From: Chitinophagales bacterium
GTDB lineage: Bacteria > Bacteroidota > Bacteroidia > Chitinophagales > UBA10324
DNA length: 11,504 nucleotides
Assembly (NCBI GenBank): GCA_013695775.1
Contig: JACCZV010000320.1
Location: forward strand, 1-11,504
Direction: 5' to 3'
Shown piece by piece: positions 1 through 7,015 of this stretch. The notes below the pieces were generated by a model that was not told the origin of the DNA, searched no databases, and saw only the letters and a program-made list of their open reading frames with translations. Position numbers and translations under genes: made by a program. Numbering within the stretch: position 1 is the stretch's first letter; each line of letters starts with the position of its first letter.

Positions 1-1460
1 GCATAAAGCAGGTCGGCAATAAGATAACCAGTAAGTGTCAATATGCCCGTAATAGTGAATACCCCGACAATCATTGGATAATTCTGCGTTTGGATGGCCT
101 GGTAGGTTTCTAAGCCCATGCCCGGAATGGTGAAGATTGTCTCAAGGATTACAGAGCCCCCAATAGCGGCCGGAAGAATGTTTGCAAATATCGTTATGAG
201 GGGTAACAAAGCATTTCTGAACCCATGCTTGTAAACGACCGAACTTTCAAGCAGCCCTTTTGCCCGAGCAGTTCGGATGTAATCCATGTTCAGGACCTCA
301 AGCATGGCAACTCGGGTGAGCCTGCTGATAAATGCCAATGATCCATAGGTGTAAGCAATAATAGGCAGTATCAGGTAGGGTAATGACAGCTTCACCTTTT
401 CAAAAAACATTGCAGTATCCGGATAGCCGGTTACCGGCTTCACACCGGATGCAGGAAATAAATGCAGCAAACTTGTATTCGCGAATAAGATGAGTAGCAG
501 GGTAGCTACCCAGAATGAGGGCATTGAATGCAGCATAAAGAGAATTACAGAAGTAGTTCGGTCAAATGCTGAACCCGGTTTTATTGCTGTGCGAATGCCT
601 AATGGAATGCTGATGAGATATGCAATGATTACGGAGACGAGTGTAAAGAACAATGACCAGCCGATCCGGTCCGCGATGACCGTATTCACAGCCATTTTAC
701 TAATATAAGACATGCCCAGATCTCCGCGAAGTAATCCTTTCGAAAATGTGCTGCCTCTTCCGGTGAGCCAGTCACCATCACCGAAAAGCCAGCGGTGATA
801 TTGATTCTGTGAATATAATCTTAGTGTAGGAACATAATTTTTCCAGCGTTGAGTCGACATTGAAATTTGCTCATATGCCTCCAAAGTCCGTTTAAGCAAT
901 ATTTGTTGTGGCTTAAAAAATGGATAAGCCGAATAGAGAGATGCCAAATCATTTAATCTTACCTGAATGATATGCTTGCGCGAACTGGAAAGAAGTGATA
1001 ATGTATAGAATTGGGACTTATTGATTGCTTCGCGAAGCTCATTTTTTTCATATAATAATTGCAGTGAGGCGATGGGTAATTTAACATGAGATGCGTTGAG
1101 TGCGTGCAGCGATTGATGATAACGTGCTACGGATGGCCAATCGCCAGATTCGCTGATCAGCGATTTAAGTGAATTTCGTTCTGCTTTGTCTATTACCCTG
1201 AACAAAGTATCTGGATAAGACAAAGGTTGAACGCTAAAATAAAAAACAGGAAGATCTAAGCCGAGGCGACGGGTCCAGTAAATTTTGTCTTCTAATTTGG
1301 ACTGTGTTGGGATATTGGCTACTTCACCTGATTCGGCCGACGTAAGCAGCCGTTCTACGGGGTCACCGGGAGCATTTACACTGATGACAAAAGCAAGCAG
1401 CGAGATGACAATCAGTGTTGGAATAAAATAAAATATTCGCTTGAGTAAATATTTAGCCAT
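1..1460 (-). CDS. ABC transporter permease, DppB/OppB (oligopeptide/dipeptide) type, 3' end cut by window edge
   Basis: Inner-membrane subunit of a peptide-type (or nickel/oligosaccharide-type) ABC importer. 486 codons are visible and the frame is still open at base 1. The N-terminus MAKYLLKRIFYFIPTL and helix 1 (about residues 8-28) are followed by the family motif APGDPV (30-35). GDLGMSY (246-252) and a helix near 269-289 come next. The cytoplasmic EAA-type loop that docks the ATPase is clear: DYIRTARAKGL (393-403) and KHGFRNALLPLIT (411-423). IPGMG (445-449) follows. Typical DppB proteins are about 310-340 residues; this one has about 145 additional hydrophilic residues (about 75-219) between LGLDLP and NQYHRWL, probably extracytoplasmic. 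The start is firm because an in-frame TAA directly precedes the ATG. The second permease and the ATPases are not in the window. The solute-binding lipoprotein at 3252-5108 is its likely partner. The family assignment is safe; the substrate is not. Confidence 0.93.
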   Translation of the reverse strand, partial: MAKYLLKRIFYFIPTLIVISLLAFVISVNAPGDPVERLLTSAESGEVANIPTQSKLEDKIYWTRRLGLDLPVFYFSVQPLSYPDTLFRVIDKAERNSLKSLISESGDWPSVARYHQSLHALNASHVKLPIASLQLLYEKNELREAINKSQFYTLSLLSSSRKHIIQVRLNDLASLYSAYPFFKPQQILLKRTLEAYEQISMSTQRWKNYVPTLRLYSQNQYHRWLFGDGDWLTGRGSTFSKGLLRGDLGMSYISKMAVNTVIADRIGWSLFFTLVSVIIAYLISIPLGIRTAIKPGSAFDRTTSVILFMLHSMPSFWVATLLLILFANTSLLHLFPASGVKPVTGYPDTAMFFEKVKLSLPYLILPIIAYTYGSLAFISRLTRVAMLEVLNMDYIRTARAKGLLESSVVYKHGFRNALLPLITIFANILPAAIGGSVILETIFTIPGMGLETYQAIQTQNYPMIVGVFTITGILTLTGYLIADLLY

Positions 1461-1481
1461 TTACCTCCCATTGATTCTCAT
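1461..1481 (-). promoter_or_regulatory. Permease translation start region: GGGAGG motif inside a 6-codon mini-ORF that abuts the permease ATG
   Basis: On the minus strand ATGAGAATCAATGGGAGGTAA reads MRINGR-stop and its TAA touches the permease ATG at 1460, in the same frame. The mini-ORF contains GGAGG (1468-1464), a strong Shine-Dalgarno match that is uncommon in Bacteroidota, but only 3 bases from the ATG, closer than the usual 5-9. This could be a plain ribosome binding site, or a stop-start reinitiation arrangement. The ORF is very short, so chance is possible. Confidence 0.4.
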
Positions 1482-1510
1482 GTGTCTCTCAGCAAAGAGG
1501 AACATGCTTG

Positions 1511-2164
1511 CTATTTTACTTTCATTTTTTTACCCTCCTTAACAAACATCCTTACATCTTTCACCGGCCTGTCGCTGCGATCCGTAAGAACATGGGCGAT
1601 AGAATCTACCACATTTAATCCCTCATATACCTCACCATACACTGTATAATTTTGATCGAGACGCGGTGTTCCCCCAAGGATTTTGTAAAGCTCCCGCTGT
1701 TGCGCAGTATATTTTACTCCAGTGCTTTTTTCTACACCATCTAGTTCTGCATCAGTAACTGGTTTTCCTTCCACAATATAAAACTGGCAACCGGAAGATC
1801 GCTTCTCCCGGTTTTGGTCGCGCGCTGCTGCAATTACCCCTTTCTTATGATAAAGATTTGGTGCAAACTCAGCCGGAATAGTATATCCCACATCACCTTC
1901 CCCCAGCATTTGACCTGCAGTAGCATGCCTTGATTGCGGATCTCCACCCTGTATCATAAAATCTTTTATGACCCGATGGAAAAGTGTGCTGTCATAAAAA
2001 TGTTTATTGGCCAGTTTCAATATGTTGTCTCGATGCTGCGGAGTTTCATTATAAAGCATTACCTTGATCACTCCATAATCAGTCGTTATTTCAAGCGTGT
2101 GTCTCTTTTCTTTTGACTTGAAAGAAAGCAGACAGAAAGGAAGAAGTATTAGCAAATTTTTCAT
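1511..2164 (-). CDS. Peptidylprolyl isomerase, cyclophilin type, probably exported
   Basis: Catalyses cis-trans isomerisation of X-Pro peptide bonds, likely as a folding helper in the envelope. 217 residues from the chosen ATG. Cyclophilin signatures, in order: FHRVIKDFMIQGGDP (62-76) with the catalytic Arg64 plus Phe69, Met70 and Gln72; KKGVIAAAR (107-115); SSGCQFYI (123-130) with Gln127/Phe128; and YGEVYEGLNVVDSI (176-189). Residues 131-170 are longer than in the minimal bacterial enzyme, as in many Bacteroidota homologues. The N-terminus MKNLLILLPFCLLSF looks like a short signal sequence. Cys11 has no proper lipobox (LPFC), so whether it is cleaved, lipidated or membrane-anchored is open. 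I chose the ATG at 2164 because it gives a normal signal peptide; in-frame starts at 2176 and 2191 would add 4-9 residues. It lies 50 bases upstream of the permease gene on the same strand. Confidence 0.93.
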   Translation of the reverse strand: MKNLLILLPFCLLSFKSKEKRHTLEITTDYGVIKVMLYNETPQHRDNILKLANKHFYDSTLFHRVIKDFMIQGGDPQSRHATAGQMLGEGDVGYTIPAEFAPNLYHKKGVIAAARDQNREKRSSGCQFYIVEGKPVTDAELDGVEKSTGVKYTAQQRELYKILGGTPRLDQNYTVYGEVYEGLNVVDSIAHVLTDRSDRPVKDVRMFVKEGKKMKVK

Positions 2165-2256
2165 TTGATAGTTCATTTGTTGGCGAAACAAAGTAAAAGA
2201 AAACGCTGCATTTCGAATATTCGTGATGAATGATTTAGATGCTGTTAGTACAACAT

Positions 2257-2631
2257 TTATGTATTTGAATGCAAGGCAAGCCTGTTCCCCTCACTATCGG
2301 TAAACACAGCCATAAACCCAAACTCAGGTGATATCTGACGCTTCGGAATAATCACTTTACCCCCAGAAGCTTCTACACGGTTCAGAATGTTACTAAGATC
2401 GGGATTCCCATCGAAATAAATCAGTACACCTTCGGTGCTGCTTGATTTGTAAAACCCTGGATGCCAAACTATGGCGCCTGGAGCTCTCTGTTCACCAGGG
2501 AACAATCCCATCTTAAATGATACTTCGTTAATGAGCACCTGCATTTCGTAATTAAACAGGGTCTCATAGAAGATTTTAGCACGATTAAAATCTTCAGTAG
2601 GAATTTCAAACCAATTTAATATACGATTCAT
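2257..2631 (-). CDS. VOC (glyoxalase/bleomycin-resistance/dioxygenase fold) family protein
   Basis: 124 residues, the normal size of a single VOC module pair. The N-terminus has the family pattern WFEIPTEDFNRAKIFYETLF (7-26): first beta strand, then helix with RA..FY. The C-terminus has the closing pattern FTDSEGNRLALHS (110-122). A G-x-V-I-Y-F-D strand near the middle and the IDTAEASGGKVI-like segment 'VEASGGKVI' (about 86-94) also fit. The first-strand metal ligand is often His, but here it is Phe-Glu, so metal binding and catalysis cannot be assumed. Many such small VOC proteins have no known substrate. No signal peptide, so cytoplasmic. It sits between envelope genes with gaps of 92 and 149 bases, so shared transcription is possible but not shown. 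Confidence 0.85.
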   Translation of the reverse strand: MNRILNWFEIPTEDFNRAKIFYETLFNYEMQVLINEVSFKMGLFPGEQRAPGAIVWHPGFYKSSSTEGVLIYFDGNPDLSNILNRVEASGGKVIIPKRQISPEFGFMAVFTDSEGNRLALHSNT

Positions 2632-2780
2632 CAGCTGTTATTTTTGGGTGTGAAATATGATCAAGGGATGAAATTGGAATTTTGTTATTAATGAGTTGCT
2701 TAAGCCGTAAGTAGACGGGAGTTAGGAATATGGATAAGTTGATTCCAAATGATTTAACAGTTAATCATAGATTGATAGTG

Positions 2781-3134
2781 TTAATATTCGATCTCCTCAA
2801 AATACTGAATGATATGATCTTTAAGAAAATCTTCCTGTTCTATAAGATCCATGATGGGAAGCTTTTTTGTAGCAATCCAGTGAGGCCAGCCATCCTGATC
2901 CAATCCCTGGAGCTGGTAATAACCTGAGCGGCTCAGCGCACTGCATGTGGCAATGTGCATCAAATCCTGCTTTTCTTCCTTTGTAAATTTTTTTTTTATG
3001 TGTCCCAGTTCCCGTATTCCTACAAGAAAAAGGATCGCATTGAGGTCAGGTGCTTTTGTGAATTGCTCCTTTAATTTTTTACGGAGGGCAAGCCACTTTT
3101 CTTCACGCAATAAAATAAGCTCCCTGTCATCCAT
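2781..3134 (-). CDS. Uncharacterised 117-residue cytoplasmic protein
   Basis: I do not recognise a named domain, though the composition is that of a real gene and I believe similar proteins occur across Bacteroidota. It is soluble, with no signal peptide or membrane segment. Residues 1-28 are a charged, probably helical stretch (MDDRELILLREEKWLALRKK), followed by a hydrophobic helix LNAILFLVGIRELG (31-44), a basic patch HIKKKFTKEEKQDLMH (45-60), a Cys at 64 (IATCSALS), the aromatic motif DGWPHW (81-86) and an acidic C-terminus (YFEEIEY). The ATG at 3134 is the only sensible start. The gene contains a run of ten A on the coding strand (see 2988-2997) but the frame reads cleanly through it. It lies 117 bases downstream of the solute-binding lipoprotein gene. 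Confidence 0.75.
   Translation of the reverse strand: MDDRELILLREEKWLALRKKLKEQFTKAPDLNAILFLVGIRELGHIKKKFTKEEKQDLMHIATCSALSRSGYYQLQGLDQDGWPHWIATKKLPIMDLIEQEDFLKDHIIQYFEEIEY
2988..2997. repeat. Homopolymer of ten T (A10 on the coding strand) within the 117-residue gene
   Basis: Ten consecutive T on the plus strand; on the minus (coding) strand it forms ATA-AAA-AAA-AAA, encoding Ile46-Lys-Lys-Lys49. Such runs can slip during replication or transcription. The surrounding frame is intact, so the sequenced form is the full-length one. Confidence 0.95.
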
Positions 3135-3251
3135 TTTTCAATAATTCAATCTTATACTCATAGAATCAATTTACCGTTTTATAACTTCCGTTTAATGTAT
3201 GATTAGCAAAGACTCTTTCCAATCTTTATGATCTCAATCTTCACTCTAAGA

Positions 3252-5108
3252 TTAAGGAGCATCTGCTGTTCTGGCAATTGAACTGCCCGAGAGCAATTTA
3301 AGGTCATTAAGTATTAAACCGGGAAGTTCAGATGTAACTACCGCATTGCCGAACCGTTTATGGATGATTGTTTTTCGATGGTGTGAATACAGAAAAATGT
3401 AGGGCTGCTCATCATATATAATTTTTTGCAGCCTCTTCACCATAGGGATTCGAAGTGCATCATCCAATGTTGTGTTTATAGAGTCTATCAATGCGTCTGA
3501 ATCGGCATTCCCAAAACCCCCGAAATTGCTACCTTTTGAAGACCATGCTGCCGAGGACCAGATCTGAGAATAATCCTCCGGCAACGATGAAGTTGCCCAG
3601 GCACTAAACAACATATCAAAGTCGTGTTCATGGGCCAATTGCCTCATGACGCTCGACTCCACAGGTTGAGGAGTGATCCTCACTCCGGCCGGATAAGCGG
3701 CCTCCGTTATCATGGCTACTATCTCTTTCAACAGGTTTCCCTGTGCCCCATAGCTTAATGATACTTCCAGCTTCACCTTTTCACCATCAATGATCTTGTC
3801 ACGTATATTGTCGCCATCAGAGTCAGTCCATCCGGCTTGTGCAAGTAAATCGGATGCGGCGGCCACATCGTAGGGCAAAACCTTTAAGTCGTTATTAAAT
3901 TCGGGCTTCAGCGGCGAAACCATGCTTGGCCACCTCCGGGCTTTTCCCAGTGAATTCACCTCTATTATTCTGTCAACCGGAGTCAGCAGTGCAAAGGCAC
4001 GCCTCACTTTTATATCATCAAATATCCTCTTATGTTTTATTCCATCGGGCCGCATATTCATCACAATGTAATTCAGGTTGTAGCTCGGCACAAAGGTCGA
4101 GTTATAGTTTTGGTTAAAAATGCTGTCTCTTTGCAACTCAACCAGTGTCTTAGTGGTAAGCGATATAGATGCGTCTATTGCTTGCGATCTGCATTCCAGC
4201 ATCACAGCATTTTCATCTTTCACTATTTTAAATATTATCCTTTCTGGAAATGAGCTGAGATATTCGTTCTCATGATTCAATTTTTGTGTCCAGTGATTTT
4301 GCTTTCGCAGAAGGTCCATTGTCTGACCACGATCCCATGCGGTTACCTTATAAGGCCCAGCCCCATAAAAAAAACTTAGATCATTGCCATACTTCCCATC
4401 ATTAAATCCCGCCGACCAGTTTTTCAAATCTTCTGACTTGTTTGAGCTCATACCCGGGTCATCTACATTTTCAACTGAATACTGGATAAGTATATTTTGC
4501 GGATCAAAAAATTTACGGGATAAAATAGGAAAATCCGCCAACATTGCCACACTTTGAATGTAAGGTCGCCTCATTATTACGGTAAACCGCTTTGCGTTCA
4601 ATGAATCTGAAGTAATGGTTCTTATGTTATGCAGAGCTGTTTTTTTAGAAGGGTTGTCTGTAAACGGAGATTTATTCGCTTTAAATGTGAAGATTACATC
4701 TTCACTGGTAATTGATGTGCCGTCATCCCAAGTGGCTTCAGCCAGCAATTCATAGGTAAATTTTAAATTATCTCCAGAGACTTGAGGTAGAGCCTTTACC
4801 AGCATGGGTTTTATTACTCTATTTACCTGATCTACAGCCACCAGAACACATTGTGTGAGCCCCATGATGATTACGGCATTTTGCGCTGTAACATTTGCCG
4901 GGTGCAGGTAAGTAGGGTCACTTAACCAATGGTGTACAAGTATATTTTTGTCAGACCAGTCGGGCTTCCATTTTTTTATATCATCAAACTTAATATAGAG
5001 CTCATTGGATTGTTTATCTGTTACGGAATCCGAATCAATTTCATTTGATGAGCAACCAAGAAGATATAAAACAGAAAAAAGAAAGAGCGTTTTTTGAAGC
5101 ATCTTCAT
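3252..5108 (-). CDS. ABC transporter substrate-binding lipoprotein, family 5 (peptide/nickel type)
   Basis: Captures the solute (likely peptides) outside the inner membrane for the importer whose permease is at 1-1460. 618 residues. The signal peptide ends in a good lipobox, LLGC, with lipidated Cys19. Family-5 hallmarks are TWDDGTSITSEDVIFTF (about 126-142), the xDG-x-x-x-x-x-EDV-x-F pattern; GAGPYKVTAWDRG (249-261); a strand with NYIVMN (about 343-348); and DIKVRRAFALLTPVDRII, the 'vR-A-(I)-a-x-D-r' motif. The C-terminal half carries the expected calcium-binding-like DSDGDNIRD segment (about 430-438) and WSS-x-A-W. At about 600 residues it is slightly longer than DppA/OppA (530-540). The start is ATG 5108; a TTG two codons earlier (5114) is possible but unnecessary. 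It is first gene of the minus-strand block. The exact substrate cannot be told. Confidence 0.92.
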   Translation of the reverse strand: MKMLQKTLFLFSVLYLLGCSSNEIDSDSVTDKQSNELYIKFDDIKKWKPDWSDKNILVHHWLSDPTYLHPANVTAQNAVIIMGLTQCVLVAVDQVNRVIKPMLVKALPQVSGDNLKFTYELLAEATWDDGTSITSEDVIFTFKANKSPFTDNPSKKTALHNIRTITSDSLNAKRFTVIMRRPYIQSVAMLADFPILSRKFFDPQNILIQYSVENVDDPGMSSNKSEDLKNWSAGFNDGKYGNDLSFFYGAGPYKVTAWDRGQTMDLLRKQNHWTQKLNHENEYLSSFPERIIFKIVKDENAVMLECRSQAIDASISLTTKTLVELQRDSIFNQNYNSTFVPSYNLNYIVMNMRPDGIKHKRIFDDIKVRRAFALLTPVDRIIEVNSLGKARRWPSMVSPLKPEFNNDLKVLPYDVAAASDLLAQAGWTDSDGDNIRDKIIDGEKVKLEVSLSYGAQGNLLKEIVAMITEAAYPAGVRITPQPVESSVMRQLAHEHDFDMLFSAWATSSLPEDYSQIWSSAAWSSKGSNFGGFGNADSDALIDSINTTLDDALRIPMVKRLQKIIYDEQPYIFLYSHHRKTIIHKRFGNAVVTSELPGLILNDLKLLSGSSIARTADAP

Positions 5109-5493
5109 GATCAATAATTTTATAAACTACAAAATAATCAATTTCAATTACTTTATAAGGTGATTAGACGCATTTTGCAAATATTTTACTTTTTCGTAAT
5201 CATCGATATTCCCATTCCTTTATTATTACTTAAACTGGGGAAAAGGTGATATGCCAAAAGAATAGCGCAAGTAATTCTAATTGTTCATCAAAAAAGACCA
5301 TAGCCACCAGCTTTGTTTTTCAATTTCATCAATCTCACAAGCTTAGGACAGCTCTTAATAAAAAAAATAATTTTTTAGAACGGCTGCTGCCCGAACATTG
5401 ATTCACCATTGTGTACATATGTTAAAGCTGGTGTTTCTAAATTTCTGCTGCCGATTCTTTCAACCTTTCTAATTTGCCGCACAAAAAATATTG
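5109..5493. other. Divergent intergenic region, no gene seen
   Basis: 385 AT-rich bases between the starts of the solute-binding lipoprotein gene (leftward) and the symporter gene (rightward), so both promoters should lie here. I looked for the Bacteroidota pattern TTTG-N19-21-TAnnTTTG on both strands and found only degenerate partial matches: CAGCTTTG near 5308-5315 on plus, and AATATTTG at 5185-5178 on minus, neither with a proper -33 partner. No convincing hairpin terminator, repeat or small coding gene. The open frame at 5375-5584 on the minus strand overlaps the symporter and has no protein-like features. Confidence 0.7.
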
Positions 5494-6969
5494 ATGTCAG
5501 CGAATTTAATTCTTGGAGTTGCTGCAGCCTATTTCCTCTTATTACTGGTAATTGCCTGGTATACATCCAGAAATGCAGATGCACATTCTTTCTTTATTGG
5601 CAATAAAAATTCTAAGTGGTACATCGTAGCTTATGGAATGATTGGCACTTCGCTAAGCGGTGTCACATTCATGAGTGTACCGGGAGAAGTAGGTGTTAAG
5701 CAATTTGCTTACATGCAAATTGTACTTGGTTACCTGGTGGGCTATTTTGTTATTGCATTGGTACTTCTGCCCTTGTATTACCGTCTAAATCTTACTTCCA
5801 TCTACTCTTATCTGAAAGAGCGGTTTGGACCAGTCACCTATAAAACAGGATCATCGTTTTTCATTTTGTCACGTACACTTGGAGCTTCCATCCGCGTTTT
5901 TCTTGTGGTGAATGTTCTGCAGGTTTTTGTGCTCGACAAAATGGGCGTTCCTTTCGCAGTAACCGGTGGAGTCATCATCTTGCTTATATTAATTTACACT
6001 TTCAAAGGTGGAGTAAAAACAATTGTTTGGACAGACATGATTCAAACGAGCTGCATGTTGCTTGCCCTAATACTCTCTGTAGTAATGATCATGAATCATC
6101 TTGGATATTCACCTTCACAGATGATGAGTGCAATCCGTGCGAATGATACCATGCAAATATTTTTTTGGGATTGGAAAGACAAAACCTTTTTTGGAAAGCA
6201 GTTTCTAAGCGGGATCTTCATCACCATAGCTATGACAGGATTAGACCAGGAGATGATGCAAAAAAACCTGAGTTGCCGCTCCCTTAAAGAAGCGCAGAAA
6301 AACATGTTCACTTTCAGTTTCATCCTTGTAATTGTGAACCTGATGTTTCTAACCCTCGGTGCTGTGTTGTTTGTATTCGCTGAACAGAGCGGAGTAGCCA
6401 TTCCAAAGCAGACCGATCAGCTTTTTCCTAGCATTGCATTCAATGAGCTTGGGGAGCTTGCAGGTCTTATTTTTCTTATAGGTCTCATTTCCGCGCTATA
6501 TCCAAGTGCTGATGGCGCACTAACCGCATTGACGAGCGCTTTCTGCATAGACATCCTTGGGTTGCCTGCGCGAAAAGATATTGATGAAAAAGGAAAGACT
6601 GGCATTCGTTACTCAGTGCATCTTGCCTTTGCAATTATTTTCCTCCTCTCTATTCTCTATTTCAAAGAGCATAACAGTGCTTCCGTAATCAGCACTATAT
6701 TGACAATAGCTGGTTATACTTACGGACCTCTGCTTGGACTCTATGCGTTTGGTATGTTCAGTAAATGGAAAATAAGAGATCAGTGGTCTCCGTTGGTATG
6801 TGTGGTCCCACCATTGATATGTTTTTTTGTCAACCTCTATTCCACCCAATGGTTCAATGGTTATCAGATCGGATTTGAAGTGCTCGTGCTAAACGGGTTA
6901 CTCACTTTTATAGGCTTGTTTGCTATTGCGAAAAATCAAAATGATATACCGGTTGAAATCGCTAAGTAA
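5494..6969 (+). CDS. Sodium:solute symporter family (SSS/SLC5) protein
   Basis: Inner-membrane secondary transporter that couples solute uptake to sodium entry. 491 residues with about 13 hydrophobic segments. The N-terminus fits the family: helix (about 5-22), then WYTSRNADAHSFFIGNKNSKW (22-42), then the broken first core helix GTSLSGVTFMSVPG (51-64). Further family marks are the LPLYYRL..TSIYSYLKERFG stretch after the third helix, TFKGGVKTIVWTDMIQ (the conserved GG-x-x-x-V-x-W-T-D-x-x-Q motif), GLDQEMMQKNLSCRS, and LISALYPSADGALTALTS (331-348), whose Ser/Thr residues correspond to the Na2 sodium site of characterised members. Substrate is not predictable: sugars, amino acids, nucleosides, acids and sialic acid all occur in this family. 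The start is ATG 5494, with an in-frame TTG one codon before it. It heads the plus-strand block; the next gene starts 46 bases on. Confidence 0.94.
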   Translation: MSANLILGVAAAYFLLLLVIAWYTSRNADAHSFFIGNKNSKWYIVAYGMIGTSLSGVTFMSVPGEVGVKQFAYMQIVLGYLVGYFVIALVLLPLYYRLNLTSIYSYLKERFGPVTYKTGSSFFILSRTLGASIRVFLVVNVLQVFVLDKMGVPFAVTGGVIILLILIYTFKGGVKTIVWTDMIQTSCMLLALILSVVMIMNHLGYSPSQMMSAIRANDTMQIFFWDWKDKTFFGKQFLSGIFITIAMTGLDQEMMQKNLSCRSLKEAQKNMFTFSFILVIVNLMFLTLGAVLFVFAEQSGVAIPKQTDQLFPSIAFNELGELAGLIFLIGLISALYPSADGALTALTSAFCIDILGLPARKDIDEKGKTGIRYSVHLAFAIIFLLSILYFKEHNSASVISTILTIAGYTYGPLLGLYAFGMFSKWKIRDQWSPLVCVVPPLICFFVNLYSTQWFNGYQIGFEVLVLNGLLTFIGLFAIAKNQNDIPVEIAK

Positions 6970-6993
6970 TTATTTGATATCATAATGGAACTC

Positions 6994-7008
6994 TGATCCT
7001 GCGGATCA
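6994..7008 (+). promoter_or_regulatory. Small hairpin directly before the M23 peptidase start
   Basis: TGATCC-TGC-GGATCA is a perfect 6-bp stem with a 3-base loop, ending 7 bases before the ATG at 7016 and 24 bases after the symporter stop. It has no T-run after it, so it is not a standard intrinsic terminator. In an mRNA it would occupy the ribosome loading region. It is small enough to be chance. Confidence 0.3.
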
Positions 7009-7015
7009 ATTATTG

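Noticed and set aside
490..708. Plus-strand open frame of 72 codons
   Set aside because: It lies entirely inside the well-supported permease on the other strand and has no protein-family features.
2189..2217. Possible promoter for the isomerase gene (TTCG-N17-TTACTTTG on minus)
   Set aside because: Both boxes have a mismatch and the spacing is short; not distinguishable from chance in AT-rich DNA.
2214..2223. Perfect palindrome CGAATATTCG between the isomerase and VOC genes
   Set aside because: A 10-base palindrome is expected about once per kilobase by chance; no second copy nearby.
5375..5584. Minus-strand open frame of 69 codons in and beyond the divergent gap
   Set aside because: It overlaps the symporter start, has low-complexity content and no recognisable motif.
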